Source: Paraburkholderia sp.
GTDB taxonomy: Bacteria > Pseudomonadota > Gammaproteobacteria > Burkholderiales > Burkholderiaceae
Assembly: GCF_004298475.1 (NCBI RefSeq)
Contig: NZ_SCRP01000017.1
Span: 1 to 64,000, forward strand
Direction of reading: 5' to 3'
Length of the DNA: 64,000 bases
Shown in pieces: positions 38,115 to 48,440 of this stretch. Every line of letters begins with the position of its first letter. The first letter of the stretch is position 1. The notes beneath the pieces were generated by a model that worked only from the letters and a program-made list of their open reading frames with translations, had not been told where the DNA came from and did not search any database. Position numbers and translations under genes: made by a program.

Positions 38115-38740
38115 ACGCCTCGCGCAAGCCGGGTAAGCGGCGCCTCATGCCGTCCTCCGGCGATCCCGCTTCGACCCAACTTCAATCCGCCTGCGACTGG
38201 AAGCCGCACCGTACCTGTTCTGTCGAAAGGGGCAATATGGTGCGGTCCGACAGGGCTTCCGGTATCATCTTGCCGAACATTCGCTTGCGTGCGCTCTTTG
38301 CGAGACACCCCACCCGGGCCATCCCGACCGGGCGCCGCAGGTGGCGCCCCGGCTGGCGGCACACAGTCCGCTCCCGCGGGATCCGGCCCAAAACCGGCCG
38401 ATGCGCCGCCACCATGTCCATGCCTGCCTTGCCCGTTACGTTCGCGTGCGGGCGCCGGCGTCCCGCCGCGCACAACGTGGATCAGCCGCCGGAGTACCAC
38501 CGGCGTTGTGACATGAAGCGCGAGCCATTCCTCCCTCCAGCGCATCGCCGTCGAGACGATGCGGTCACGGTAAAATGGCGGTTTGCGCTTCGTTCGCAAC
38601 GGGGTTGACCGGCGAGCGCCGGCATCGTCGCGCCGCGCCGCCGTAAGCGATCGGCAGCCCGCGGGTTGGCCAGAATTGGCCAGGAATGAGCCAAGACCTG
38701 GCCGGGGTCTGACGGCCCTTGTTTCGCATCTTCAGGAACC
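38115..38740. other. Intergenic region before fpr
   Basis: About 625 bp with no supported gene; open frames here have no family-like features. TAAAAT at 38571-38576 is a plausible -10 element for fpr, 165 bp upstream of its ATG, without a clear -35. The remainder is GC-rich and featureless to me. Confidence 0.4.
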
Positions 38741-39511
38741 ATGAGCAAAATCACCACCGAAACCGTTCTGAGCGTCCACCACTGGACCGATACGCTTTTC
38801 AGCTTCACCTGCACGCGCGACCCCGCCCTGCGTTTCGAGAACGGCCAGTTCACCATGGTCGGCCTCGAAGTGGACGGCAAGCCGCTGATGCGCGCCTACT
38901 CGATGGCGAGCGCCAACTACGAAGAACATCTGGAATTCCTGAGCATCAAGGTGCAGGACGGCCCGCTCACGTCGCGTCTCCAGCATCTGAAGGTCGGCGA
39001 CAAGGTGCTGATCGGCAAGAAGCCCACCGGCACGCTGATGGCCGACAACCTGCTGCCGGGCAAGGTGCTGTGGCTGCTCTCGACGGGCACGGGCCTCGCG
39101 CCGTTCATGTCGGTCATCAAGGACCCGGACGTCTATGACCGCTACGAAAAGGTCGTCCTCACGCACACCTGCCGTTTCGTCGACGAACTCGCGTACAAGG
39201 AGTTCATCAGCGAAGAACTGCGCAACCACGAGTATCTCGGCGACATCGTCCGCGAAAAGCTGATCTACTTCCCGACCGTCACGCGCGAAACCTTCGCCAA
39301 CCGCGGCCGCATCACCGACCTCATCGAGTCGAAAAAGCTGTTCGAAGACCTCGATCTGCCGTCGTTTACCCCCGAACGCGACCGCATCATGCTCTGCGGC
39401 AGCCCGCACATGCTGCGCGACACGCGCGAACTGCTCGAGGGGCTCGGCTTCAAGGAAGGCAGCAACAACGAACCGGGCCACTACGTGATCGAAAAGGCAT
39501 TCGTCGGCTAA
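38741..39511 (+). CDS. fpr: Ferredoxin/flavodoxin-NADP reductase
   Basis: The 256-residue enzyme has the FAD-binding motif MRAYSMAS, the pyrophosphate-binding GKKPTGTLMADNLLPGK, the NADP site STGTGLAPFMSVI and the class signature MLCGSPHML. The C-terminus KAFVG matches subclass I bacterial FPR. It passes electrons between NADPH and ferredoxin or flavodoxin, often in oxidative stress defence. A strong terminator follows. Confidence 0.95.
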   Translation: MSKITTETVLSVHHWTDTLFSFTCTRDPALRFENGQFTMVGLEVDGKPLMRAYSMASANYEEHLEFLSIKVQDGPLTSRLQHLKVGDKVLIGKKPTGTLMADNLLPGKVLWLLSTGTGLAPFMSVIKDPDVYDRYEKVVLTHTCRFVDELAYKEFISEELRNHEYLGDIVREKLIYFPTVTRETFANRGRITDLIESKKLFEDLDLPSFTPERDRIMLCGSPHMLRDTRELLEGLGFKEGSNNEPGHYVIEKAFVG

Positions 39512-39548
39512 GCCGCGCGCCTTATTGACCCGCTGTTCAGCAGCAACG

Positions 39549-39579
39549 AAAACCGGAGCGTCGCGCTCCGGTTTTTTTT
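39549..39579 (+). terminator. Rho-independent terminator of fpr
   Basis: AAAACCGGAGCG (39549-39560) pairs with CGCTCCGGTTTT (39564-39575) around TCG, followed by a run of T to 39579. Confidence 0.93.
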
Positions 39580-39645
39580 CGTCCGCGTATTGGCCACACT
39601 TCACGCGGCGTTCCTACAACAGCGCCCCAGTGACGCAGTTACAAA

Positions 39646-39703
39646 TGTCACAAAATGTCGCTACCTTCAATGTCAGCATTTTTCTGACATTAGATTTGTG
39701 ACA
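39646..39703. promoter_or_regulatory. Cluster of TGTCA half-sites upstream of the two-component genes
   Basis: TGTCACAAA (39646-39654) is mirrored by TTTGTGACA (39695-39703), and inside it AATGTCAG (39669-39676) is mirrored by CTGACATT (39684-39691). The surroundings (39512-39940) are AT-rich and without a gene. This nested arrangement suggests cooperative binding by a dimeric regulator. Confidence 0.5.
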
Positions 39704-39940
39704 AAACCTCACTTAATTTCTCAACTATTGACCGCTAAAGCACATCCAGACTGCTGATTTATTTTTTTTTTACGATACCATCGCGACCCAGCATCAGCCT
39801 TCCGGGACACCAAAAGGGTTAGATCAGACCGTTACAGGATGTAAATATCGTTACGCTGCGCCGTACTGTTATCCGTCACCGGGACTCCGACCACCCCGGC
39901 TGCCGACGGTGTGACGGGCCGGTTTCAGAACGGGGGATAA

Positions 39941-40831
39941 ATGGACACGTCGAAGATCGTTGCGGTCGCTACGTGCGCTCAGGGCGAGGAGACGCCACGC
40001 CGCGCTGCTGCGCGCGCGCGCGCAGCGCATGGCGCCGACGCGCCCAGCCAGGTCGCCCGTGTGCGGCGCCCCAGCCCCATCGTCACCGTGGCCACCGTCG
40101 CCCCCATCGCGACGGCTCAAGCGGCCCGCATCGACGCCGACGAAACCGCGCGCCGGCGTCTCGCGCGCGAGCTGCACGATAGCGTGGGCGCGGAACTCGC
40201 CGCCACGCACTTCGCCCTTGCCAACGTCAACGCCTCGCTGCCCGCCGACGCGTCGCCGCAGTGCGCCGAAGCGCTCGCGCTGGTCGCGCGCTCGTTGAAC
40301 GCGGCGGCCGAAGCGGTGCGCCACGTGCTCGACGGACTCAGCGCGCCACAGCTCGACGCGGGCCTCGTTGCGGCGCTCGACGAATGGACGCGCTGCTTCG
40401 GCGCGCGAACCGGTCTTGCGATAATTTTCGTCTGCGAGGCCGATGAACGCCTCGCCCGCCTCTGCCCCGACGCGACGCTCGCCGTCTTCCGCGTGGCGCA
40501 GGAAGCGCTCGCCAACGTCGCGCGCCACGCCTGCGCGGCGCGCGTCGATGTGCGGCTCGCATGCACGGCGCGCCATCTCACGCTCACCATCGCCGACGAC
40601 GGCATCGGCCTGCCGCGCGGCGCCAGCCGGACGGGCACGGGCGCGCGTCGCAACCGCTACGGCCTCGCCGGCATGCGCGAGCGTTGCGCCGCCTTCGGCG
40701 GCACGCTGCGCGCCGGCACGCGCGGCGCGCTCGCCGGAACGGTCGTGCGCGCGCGCTTCGCCTGGGACGCGCTCTTTGCCGCCCCGGCCTCCCCTCTCGC
40801 CACGCCCGCCGTGAAAGGCGCTCATTCATGA
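39941..40831 (+). CDS. Soluble NarX/UhpB-type sensor histidine kinase
   Basis: The 296-residue kinase has the HisKA_3 phosphoacceptor box RRLARELHDSVGAELA with His79, then ATP-binding motifs ALANVARHA, DDGIGLP and GLAGMRERC. The N-terminal ~65 residues are basic and low-complexity; no transmembrane segment or PAS/GAF sensor is seen. It must take its signal from another protein or sense it directly. A run of five G stands just upstream of ATG 39941. The stop overlaps the response-regulator start by ATGA. Confidence 0.9.
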   Translation: MDTSKIVAVATCAQGEETPRRAAARARAAHGADAPSQVARVRRPSPIVTVATVAPIATAQAARIDADETARRRLARELHDSVGAELAATHFALANVNASLPADASPQCAEALALVARSLNAAAEAVRHVLDGLSAPQLDAGLVAALDEWTRCFGARTGLAIIFVCEADERLARLCPDATLAVFRVAQEALANVARHACAARVDVRLACTARHLTLTIADDGIGLPRGASRTGTGARRNRYGLAGMRERCAAFGGTLRAGTRGALAGTVVRARFAWDALFAAPASPLATPAVKGAHS

Positions 40832-41484
40832 CCCATCGCATCCTGCTCGTCGATGACCACGCGATCGTCCGCCAGGGCGTGCGCCAGTTGCTGCTGGATC
40901 GCGGCGTCGCGAGCGAAGTCATCGAAGCCCAGACGGGCGCCGAAGCGCTCGCGGCCATGGGCAAGCACATGTGCGACGTGGTGCTGCTCGACATCTCGCT
41001 GCCCGACATGAACGGCGTCGAGGTGCTCCGGCGCGCCAAGCGCAAGGCGCCGCGCCTGCCGGTGCTGATGTTCTCGATGTATCGCGAGGATCAATACGCG
41101 GTGCGCGCGCTGAAGGCGGGCGCGGCGGGTTACCTCTCGAAAACCGTGGATGCCGCGCAGATGATCACGGCCATCCAGCAGGTCGCGGCCGGGCGCAAAT
41201 ACGTGAGCCCGGCGATGGCCCAGGCGCTCGCCGACTACGTGCTCGTCGAAGAAGAGCAACTGCCGCACGAAAAGCTCTCGGACCGCGAATACCAGACGCT
41301 GTGCATGCTCGCCACGGGCCAGCGCCTCACCGATATCGCGCGCGTGCTCTCGCTCTCGGTGAAGACGGTGAGCGTCTACCGCACCCGTCTGCTCGAAAAG
41401 ATGAAGCTCACCAACAACGCCGAGCTGACGTTCTACGTGATGAGCAACCGGCTCGTCGATCTCGCTCCCGCGCCGGGCAACTAA
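40828..41484 (+). CDS. NarL/FixJ-type response regulator
   Basis: The 218-residue protein has a receiver domain with acidic pocket Asp9-Asp10, phosphoacceptor Asp55 (VVLLDISLPD) and Lys in GYLSK, followed by a LuxR-type HTH (LSDREYQTLCMLATGQRLTDIARVLSLSVKTVSVYRTRLLEKM). It should be phosphorylated by the overlapping kinase. The target genes cannot be read from the window. Confidence 0.95.
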   Translation: MTHRILLVDDHAIVRQGVRQLLLDRGVASEVIEAQTGAEALAAMGKHMCDVVLLDISLPDMNGVEVLRRAKRKAPRLPVLMFSMYREDQYAVRALKAGAAGYLSKTVDAAQMITAIQQVAAGRKYVSPAMAQALADYVLVEEEQLPHEKLSDREYQTLCMLATGQRLTDIARVLSLSVKTVSVYRTRLLEKMKLTNNAELTFYVMSNRLVDLAPAPGN

Positions 41485-41718
41485 GCCAACCAGGCCAACC
41501 CGGGCAGCCAGGCCTCGGGCGGGACGCAAGGGCATTCGCGGCGGGTGCGACGCCAGGAGGCGGGCTTCCCGCCATCACCCCGCAATCGGGGAATGGATCG
41601 CGCCGATCCCCGCCGCACAGGCAAGAATCGCGCGCCGTCACGCCCGTTTGCGGCAAAAAAGCACGCACCCGGATCGACTTCGCAACCGGTTCTCGCCAGG
41701 GCGGCAGGCGATATCCGT

Positions 41719-41724
41719 TAAAAT
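41719..41724 (+). promoter_or_regulatory. Possible -10 element ahead of the amino-acid permease
   Basis: TAAAAT lies 91 bases before ATG 41815. The expected -35 position is GC-rich and does not match well. Confidence 0.25.
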
Positions 41725-41814
41725 CGAAAGTTTTCCCGATTTATACGGCGCGCGGCCACTGAGCATTCCGAACCAGCCCTGTTCCCCGCGCACGAACCTG
41801 GAGTTCCCCGCCAA

Positions 41815-43239
41815 ATGTCCCTCTTTCGCAAGAAGAACGTCGAGCACATGTTGAAGGCGAGCGCCGAGAGCGCCGGTCTCAAGAAAGCACTCGGCGCCCT
41901 GGACCTCACGTTTCTCGGCATCGGCGCAATCATCGGCACCGGCATTTTCGTGCTGACCGGCACCGGCGCCGTGCAGGCCGGCCCGGCGCTGATGATCGCG
42001 TTCCTCATTGCCGCCGTGGCCTGCTGTTTCGCCGCGCTCGCCTATGCCGAATTCGCCTCGACCATTCCCGTCGCGGGCTCGATCTACACCTACTCGTATG
42101 CCACGCTCGGCGAGCTGGCCGCGTGGGTGATCGGCTGGGACCTGATGCTCGAATACGGGCTCGCCACCTCGGCGGTGTCGGTCGGCTGGTCGGGTTATCT
42201 GCAGTCGCTGCTCGCGGGCTTCGGCATCAGCCTGCCCGCCGCGATTTCGGCCGCGCCGGGCGCGTTGCCGGGCGTCACCACGTTCTTCAACCTGCCCGCG
42301 TTCCTCGTGATGATGGCGATCACGGCGCTCCTCTCCTTCGGCGTGCGCGAATCCACCCGCATCAACAACATCATGGTCGCCATCAAGGTGACGGTCGTGC
42401 TGCTCGTGATCGCCGTCGGCGCGTTCCACGTCACGCCCGCCAACTGGCATCCGTTCATGCCCAACGGCTGGAACGGCGTGTTCGGCGCGGCAGCCGTGAT
42501 GTTCTTCGCGTTCATCGGCTTCGATTCGGTGTCGTCCGCAGCGGAAGAAGTGAAAAATCCGAAGCGCGACCTGCCGATCGGCATCATCGCGTCGCTCGCG
42601 GTGTGCGCGGTGCTCTACGTCGCCGTCGCCGCAGTGGTCACCGGCATCGTGCCGTCCGCGCAGTTCGCGAACATCGCGCACCCGGTTTCGTTCGCGCTCC
42701 AGATGGCGAACGAAAAGTGGGTCGCAGGCTTCATCGACCTCGGCGCCGTGCTCGGCATGCTGACCGTGATCCTCGTGATGAGCTACGGCCAGACCCGCGT
42801 CATCTTCGCGATGTCGCGTGACGGACTGCTGCCCGCCGCGCTCTCGCGCCTGCATCCGCGCTTCGCGACGCCGTTCCTCACGACCTGGCTCGTCGGCCTG
42901 TTCTTCGGCCTGATCGGCGCGCTCGTGCCGCTCAACGTGCTCGCCGAACTCATCAACATCGGCACGCTCGCGGCGTTCTCGATGGTGTCGATCGCCGTGC
43001 TCATCCTGCGCAAGACGCACCCGCATCTGCCGCGCGCGTTCCGCTGCCCCGGCGTGCCGGTCGTGCCGGTCCTCGCGGTCGCCTCGTGCCTGTTCCTGAT
43101 GGTGAACCTTCAACCGATTACCTGGATCGCGTTCGTCGTCTGGCTCGTGATCGGCATGTTCATTTACTTCGGCTACTCGCGCCGCCATTCGCGCCTCGCG
43201 CATGCACCGCACGAAGCGCAGCCGCACGACGTGCACTAA
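41815..43239 (+). CDS. APC-superfamily amino-acid permease
   Basis: The 474-residue protein has about 12 transmembrane segments and CAT-family signatures: a FLGIGAIIGTGIFVLTG first helix, AALAYAEFASTIPVAGSIYTYSYATLGELAAWVIGWDLMLEYG, and FFAFIGFDSVSSAAEEVKNPKRDLPIGI. These resemble YfnA and cationic amino-acid transporters. A terminator follows at 43354. Confidence 0.93.
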   Translation: MSLFRKKNVEHMLKASAESAGLKKALGALDLTFLGIGAIIGTGIFVLTGTGAVQAGPALMIAFLIAAVACCFAALAYAEFASTIPVAGSIYTYSYATLGELAAWVIGWDLMLEYGLATSAVSVGWSGYLQSLLAGFGISLPAAISAAPGALPGVTTFFNLPAFLVMMAITALLSFGVRESTRINNIMVAIKVTVVLLVIAVGAFHVTPANWHPFMPNGWNGVFGAAAVMFFAFIGFDSVSSAAEEVKNPKRDLPIGIIASLAVCAVLYVAVAAVVTGIVPSAQFANIAHPVSFALQMANEKWVAGFIDLGAVLGMLTVILVMSYGQTRVIFAMSRDGLLPAALSRLHPRFATPFLTTWLVGLFFGLIGALVPLNVLAELINIGTLAAFSMVSIAVLILRKTHPHLPRAFRCPGVPVVPVLAVASCLFLMVNLQPITWIAFVVWLVIGMFIYFGYSRRHSRLAHAPHEAQPHDVH

Positions 43240-43353
43240 AAAGCCGCGCTTTCAGGCACGCTCCCAGGCACACTTCAGCGCACACCAAACAACGCGCTGA
43301 ACGCAGCGAACGAGCGGGCGCACAAAGCTCGCGCAAAACACGCTGCGTCGCAC

Positions 43354-43391
43354 AAACGGCCCGTCCCATCAGTTGGAACGGGCCGTTTTTC
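43354..43391 (+). terminator. Rho-independent terminator of the permease gene
   Basis: AACGGCCCGT (43355-43364) pairs with ACGGGCCGTT (43378-43387) and is followed by TTTT. The remaining spacer to the molybdenum hydroxylase operon has no supported gene. Confidence 0.85.
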
Positions 43392-43743
43392 ATCTGCCCG
43401 ACCGTAAAAACCCCGTGCAGCGCAAACGGGCGATTTGTGCTTTACTGTCCCGAGCAACACCCCCTGGCATCACTGAAAAGCTAAGCACCAGCCGGACCCT
43501 CGCCCCCACTCCATCCAGGCTGCGCACCTCGCGCGGCAGCCGTGCGTTTCACACGCGACGGATGGCAGTCCAGCAGACGGCAATTCGGGGCAACTCGGCG
43601 TACGCGGGCCCAGGCCGGTCTCTTTCCCATAACGTTGCATGGGACCAGTGCAAGACGCGTCGTTGGAACAAGCGTCGGAACAAGCGCCGGAACAGGTGCA
43701 TGCTCCGGCCGGCACGCGTGCCCTGGTCGACAGGAGACAGTCT

Positions 43744-44241
<498 letters not shown>

Positions 44242-44254
44242 CCGGGAGGCCGCC

Positions 44255-46654
44255 ATGAACGCACCCGAACCCAGGCGCATGATCGGCGCGGCGGTAAAGC
44301 GCAAGGAAGACTATCGCTTCCTCACCGGTGCCGGTCAGTACACCGACGACGTCGTCCTTCCGGCTCAAACCTGGGCCGTATTCGTGCGCTCGCCGTACGC
44401 GCACGCGCGCATCAAGCGCATCGATACCGCCGCGGCGAAAGCCTCGCCCGGCGTCGTCGCCGTCTTCACCGGCGCCGACATGGCCGCCGAAAACGTGGGC
44501 GGCCTGCCGTGCGGCTGGCTGATCCACAGCATCGACGGCACGCCGATGCACGAGCCGCCGCATCCCGTGATCGCACACAGGAAGGCCTGCCACGTGGGCG
44601 ACCAGGTGGCGCTCGTCATCGCCGAATCGCTGAAAGAGGCAAAAGACGCCGCCGAACGCGTCGAAGTCGATTACGAGGAATTGCCCGCCGTCGCCGATAC
44701 GGCGCACGCCGCCGACGCGGGCCAGCCGCTCGTCCACGACGACGTGCCCAACAACACCTGCTACACGTGGGGCCACGGCGACAAGGCCGCAACCGACGCC
44801 GCCTTCGCCCAGGCCGCGCACGTCACGACGCTCGACATCGTGAACAACCGGCTCGTGCCGAACGCGATCGAGCCGCGCGCCGTGAACGCGAGCTACTCGC
44901 TGCACGACGACAGCTACACGGTCTACGTCGCGAACCAGAACCCGCACGTCGAGCGCCTGCTGATGGCCGCGTTCGTGCTTTCGCTGCCCGAAACGAAGCT
45001 GCGCATCGTCGCGCCGGATGTGGGCGGCGGCTTCGGCTCGAAGATCTTCCTCTACGCGGAAGACGTGGCGCTCACGTGGGCCTCGAAGAAGATCCGCCGC
45101 CCGGTGAAGTGGACGGCCGAGCGCAGCGAGTCGTTCGTCTCCGACGCGCACGGCCGCGACCACGTGACGAAAGCCGAACTCGCGATGGACAAGGACGGCA
45201 CCTTCCTCGCGATGCGCGTGCACACGATTGCGAACATGGGTGCGTATCTCTCGACGTTCGCCTCCGCCGTGCCGACGATCCTCTACGCCACGCTGCTCGC
45301 AGGCCAGTACAAGACGCCTGCGATCTACGCCGAGGTGAAGGCCGTGTTCACGAACACGGTGCCCGTCGATGCCTATCGCGGCGCGGGCCGCCCCGAGGCG
45401 ACCTACGTCGTCGAGCGGATCGTGGAAACGGCGGCGCGCGAGATGAATATCGACCCGGCCGAAATCCGCCGCCGCAACTTCATCACGTCGTTCCCGTACG
45501 CGACGCCGGTCGGCCTCACCTACGACATCGGCGACTACGAGGCGTGCCTGTCGCGCGCGCTCGAACTCGCCGACGTGAAAGGCTTTGCCGCACGCCGCGA
45601 CGCCTCAAAGGCGCGCGGCAAGCTGCGCGGCCTCGGGCACTCGTGCTACATCGAGGCGTGCGGCCTCGCGCCGTCGAACATCGCGGGCGCGCTCGGCGCG
45701 CGCGCGGGGCTCTTCGAAGCGGGCGAAGTGCGCGTGAACCCGACCGGCTCGGTCACGGTATTCACCGGCTCGCACAGTCACGGCCAGGGCCATGAGACGA
45801 CCTTCGCGCAGGTGGTGTCCGACCGCCTCGGCGTGCCGATCGAGCAGATCGAGATCGTGCACGGCGACACGGGCCGCGTGCCGTTCGGCATGGGCACGTA
45901 CGGCTCGCGCTCGATTGCCGTGGGCGGCTCGGCGATCATGAAGGCGCTCGACAAGATCGAGTCGAAGGCGAAGAAGATCGCGGCGCATCTGCTCGAAGCA
46001 GGCGTGGAGGACATCGAGTTCGCCAACGGCGTGTTCCGCGTCGCGGGCACCGACCGCACCAAAGCGTTCGCCGAAATCGCGCTCGCGGCCTACGTGCCGC
46101 ACAACTATCCGCTCGAAACGCTCGAACCGGGCCTCGACGAAAGCGCGTTCTACGACCCGACCAACTTCACCTACCCGTCGGGCGCGTACGTGTGCGAAGT
46201 GGAAGTCGATCCCGATACGGGCGAGACACGCGTCGAGCGCTTCAGCGCCGTCGACGACTTCGGCAACGTCATCAATCCGATGATCGTCGAGGGGCAGGTG
46301 CACGGCGGCATCGGCCAGGGCATCGGCCAGGCGTTGCTCGAACGCTGCGTCTACGACGCCGAAAGCGGCCAGTTGCTCTCCGGCTCGTACATGGACTACG
46401 CGATGCCGCGCGCCTCGGATCTGCCGAACTTCGACGTCGAGACTACGAAGGGCACGCCATGCACGCACAATCCGCTCGGCGTAAAGGGCTGCGGCGAGGC
46501 GGGCGCAATCGGCTCGCCGCCCGCGGTCATCAACGCGGTCCTCGACGCGCTCGCGCCGCTCGGTGTGAAAGACCTGCAGATGCCGGCTTCGCCGCATCGC
46601 GTGTGGTCGGCGATTCAGGCAGCTCAGACATCCAACCCGTCGTCACACCCTTGA
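44255..46654 (+). CDS. Molybdenum hydroxylase large subunit, form II CoxL-like
   Basis: The 799-residue subunit binds molybdopterin cytosine dinucleotide. The active-site loop reads AYRGAGR (373-379), the form II signature, instead of AYRCSFR of true CO dehydrogenase; the Cys that holds copper in CoxL is absent. The catalytic Glu748 in [12 protein letters not shown] is present. Form II proteins often act as aldehyde or heterocycle oxidoreductases, so a CO substrate is doubtful. GGGAGG precedes ATG 44255. Confidence 0.93.
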   Translation: MNAPEPRRMIGAAVKRKEDYRFLTGAGQYTDDVVLPAQTWAVFVRSPYAHARIKRIDTAAAKASPGVVAVFTGADMAAENVGGLPCGWLIHSIDGTPMHEPPHPVIAHRKACHVGDQVALVIAESLKEAKDAAERVEVDYEELPAVADTAHAADAGQPLVHDDVPNNTCYTWGHGDKAATDAAFAQAAHVTTLDIVNNRLVPNAIEPRAVNASYSLHDDSYTVYVANQNPHVERLLMAAFVLSLPETKLRIVAPDVGGGFGSKIFLYAEDVALTWASKKIRRPVKWTAERSESFVSDAHGRDHVTKAELAMDKDGTFLAMRVHTIANMGAYLSTFASAVPTILYATLLAGQYKTPAIYAEVKAVFTNTVPVDAYRGAGRPEATYVVERIVETAAREMNIDPAEIRRRNFITSFPYATPVGLTYDIGDYEACLSRALELADVKGFAARRDASKARGKLRGLGHSCYIEACGLAPSNIAGALGARAGLFEAGEVRVNPTGSVTVFTGSHSHGQGHETTFAQVVSDRLGVPIEQIEIVHGDTGRVPFGMGTYGSRSIAVGGSAIMKALDKIESKAKKIAAHLLEAGVEDIEFANGVFRVAGTDRTKAFAEIALAAYVPHNYPLETLEPGLDESAFYDPTNFTYPSGAYVCEVEVDPDTGETRVERFSAVDDFGNVINPMIVEGQVHGGIGQGIGQALLERCVYDAESGQLLSGSYMDYAMPRASDLPNFDVETTKGTPCTHNPLGVKGCGEAGAIGSPPAVINAVLDALAPLGVKDLQMPASPHRVWSAIQAAQTSNPSSHP

Positions 46655-46667
46655 GCGGAGGCGAACC

Positions 46668-47465
46668 ATGTATTCATTCGATTACCAGCGCGCCACCGAC
46701 GCGCAAAGCGCCGTGAAAACGCTCTCGAACGCGCCGGACGCGAAATTTCTCGCGGGCGGCCAGAGCCTGCTCGCAGCGATGAAGCTGCGGCTTGCGCAGC
46801 CTTCGACGCTCGTGGACGTGACGCGCATTCCCGATCTCCAGGCAGTCATGGTGGACAGCAAACTAGTGAAGTTGGGCGCGGCCGTGTGCCATGCGGACGT
46901 CGCCGAAAACGCGCAGATCCAGAACGTGCTGCCGGCGCTCTCACAGCTCGCCGCGCAGATCGGCGACCGCCAGGTGCGTGCGCTCGGCACGCTTGGCGGC
47001 TCGCTCGCCAACAACGATCCGGCTGCCGACTATCCCGCTGCCGTGCTCGCGCTGAACGCGACGGTCGTCACCGACCGGCGGCGCATCGCGGCCGACGCGT
47101 TCTTCCTCGGCATGTACGAGACCGCGCTCGCCCCCGACGAGCTGATCGTGGCGGTCGAGTTTCCGGTGCCCGAGCGCGCCGCCTACGAGAAGTTCGCGAA
47201 CCCGGCGTCGCGCTTTGCGCTGACCGGCGTGTTCGTCGCGAAGTTCGCGGACGGCGTGCGCGTGGCGGTGACGGGCGCGGCGGCCTCGGTGTTCCGCTCG
47301 GCGCCGCTGGAGCAGGCGCTCACGGCGAGCTTCACGCCCACCGCTGCGCGCGCCGTGACGATTGCCGCCGACGACCTCAACACCGACCTGCACGCGAGCG
47401 CCGCGTATCGCGCGCACCTGATTCCGGTGCTCGCGGCGCGTGCGGTGACGCGTGCGAACGGTTAG
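46668..47465 (+). CDS. Molybdenum hydroxylase FAD subunit (CoxM-like)
   Basis: The 265-residue subunit has the FAD-binding motifs [15 protein letters not shown] and [15 protein letters not shown] (TLGGS/ANNDP type) of the CoxM family, and a C-terminal CO-dehydrogenase flavoprotein domain. It passes electrons from the 2Fe-2S clusters to the final acceptor. It starts 13 bp after the large subunit, with GGAGG before ATG 46668. Confidence 0.93.
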   Translation: MYSFDYQRATDAQSAVKTLSNAPDAKFLAGGQSLLAAMKLRLAQPSTLVDVTRIPDLQAVMVDSKLVKLGAAVCHADVAENAQIQNVLPALSQLAAQIGDRQVRALGTLGGSLANNDPAADYPAAVLALNATVVTDRRRIAADAFFLGMYETALAPDELIVAVEFPVPERAAYEKFANPASRFALTGVFVAKFADGVRVAVTGAAASVFRSAPLEQALTASFTPTAARAVTIAADDLNTDLHASAAYRAHLIPVLAARAVTRANG

Positions 47466-47548
47466 GTCCGACGCCGGACGGTTTCTCGCGCAACCATTTT
47501 CCGGGCGCGCGAGCGACCGCCCGGTGGTTTTGCTTTTTCAGGCGCGCC

Positions 47549-48436
47549 ATGCAACCGGCCTCGATCGACGACACCCTCGCACAACTCCAGTCGCGCGGCT
47601 ATTTCGCGAGCCGAGAACTCGCGACCGCGCTCTTTCTCGCGCTGCGCATGCAGCGGCCGCTTTTTCTCGAAGGCGAGCCCGGCGTCGGCAAGACCGAACT
47701 CGCGAAAGCCGCCGCCGCGATGCTCGGCACCACGCTCCTGCGGCTGCAATGCTACGAAGGGCTCGACACCGCGAGCGCGCTCTACGAATGGGATTACCCG
47801 CGCCAGATCATGGCGCTGCGCCTTGCCGAAGCAGCCGGAGAGAAGCCGGGCGGCGGCACGCTGTATCGCGACGAATTCCTGCTCAAGCGCCCGTTGCTGC
47901 AGGCGTTGCAGCCCGATCCGCAGAATCCGGCCGCGCGACGCGTGCTTCTGATCGACGAAATCGACCGCGCCGACGAACCGTTCGAAGCCTTCCTGCTGGA
48001 GCTTCTTTCGGACTTCCAGGTATCCATCCCCGAGTACGGCACGGTGCGCGCCGACGAACCGCCGCTCGTCGTCATCACCTCGAACCGCACGCGCGAAGTG
48101 CACGATGCACTCAAGCGCCGCTGTCTCTATCAATGGCTCGGCTACCCTGGCCGCGAGCGTGAACTCGCGATCGTGGCCGCACGCGCGCCCGAAAGCTCGG
48201 CGGCGTTGCAGCGCCGCGCCGTCGCCTTCGTGCACCAGCTTCGCACGATGGATCTCTTCAAGGCGCCGGGCATCGCCGAAACCATCGACTGGTGCCGCGC
48301 GCTCGCCGCGCTCGCGGTGACCGAACTCGATCCGCAATCGGTGCAGGACACGCTCGGCGTGCTGCTCAAGTATCAGGACGATCTCGCGCAGCTCGACACG
48401 CAGCGGATCGCCGACACGCTCGCGCTCGCGGAGTGA
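47549..48436 (+). CDS. MoxR-family AAA+ ATPase (CoxD-like)
   Basis: The 295-residue ATPase has Walker A GEPGVGKTEL near residue 42, Walker B VLLIDEIDRADEPFEAFLLELLSDFQV, sensor 1 TSNRTREV and ALKRRCLYQWL. In cox operons CoxD is a chaperone needed to load sulfur and copper into the active site. It teams with the VWA protein that starts 4 bp after its stop. Confidence 0.92.
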   Translation: MQPASIDDTLAQLQSRGYFASRELATALFLALRMQRPLFLEGEPGVGKTELAKAAAAMLGTTLLRLQCYEGLDTASALYEWDYPRQIMALRLAEAAGEKPGGGTLYRDEFLLKRPLLQALQPDPQNPAARRVLLIDEIDRADEPFEAFLLELLSDFQVSIPEYGTVRADEPPLVVITSNRTREVHDALKRRCLYQWLGYPGRERELAIVAARAPESSAALQRRAVAFVHQLRTMDLFKAPGIAETIDWCRALAALAVTELDPQSVQDTLGVLLKYQDDLAQLDTQRIADTLALAE

Positions 48437-48440
48437 GCCG

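Noticed and set aside
38111..38599. 162-codon minus-strand frame before fpr
   Set aside because: Composition looks like translated GC-rich non-coding DNA, with no domain or start signal.
41638..43236. 532-codon minus-strand frame opposite the permease
   Set aside because: His/Glu/Arg-rich product with no domains; the plus-strand permease is unmistakable.
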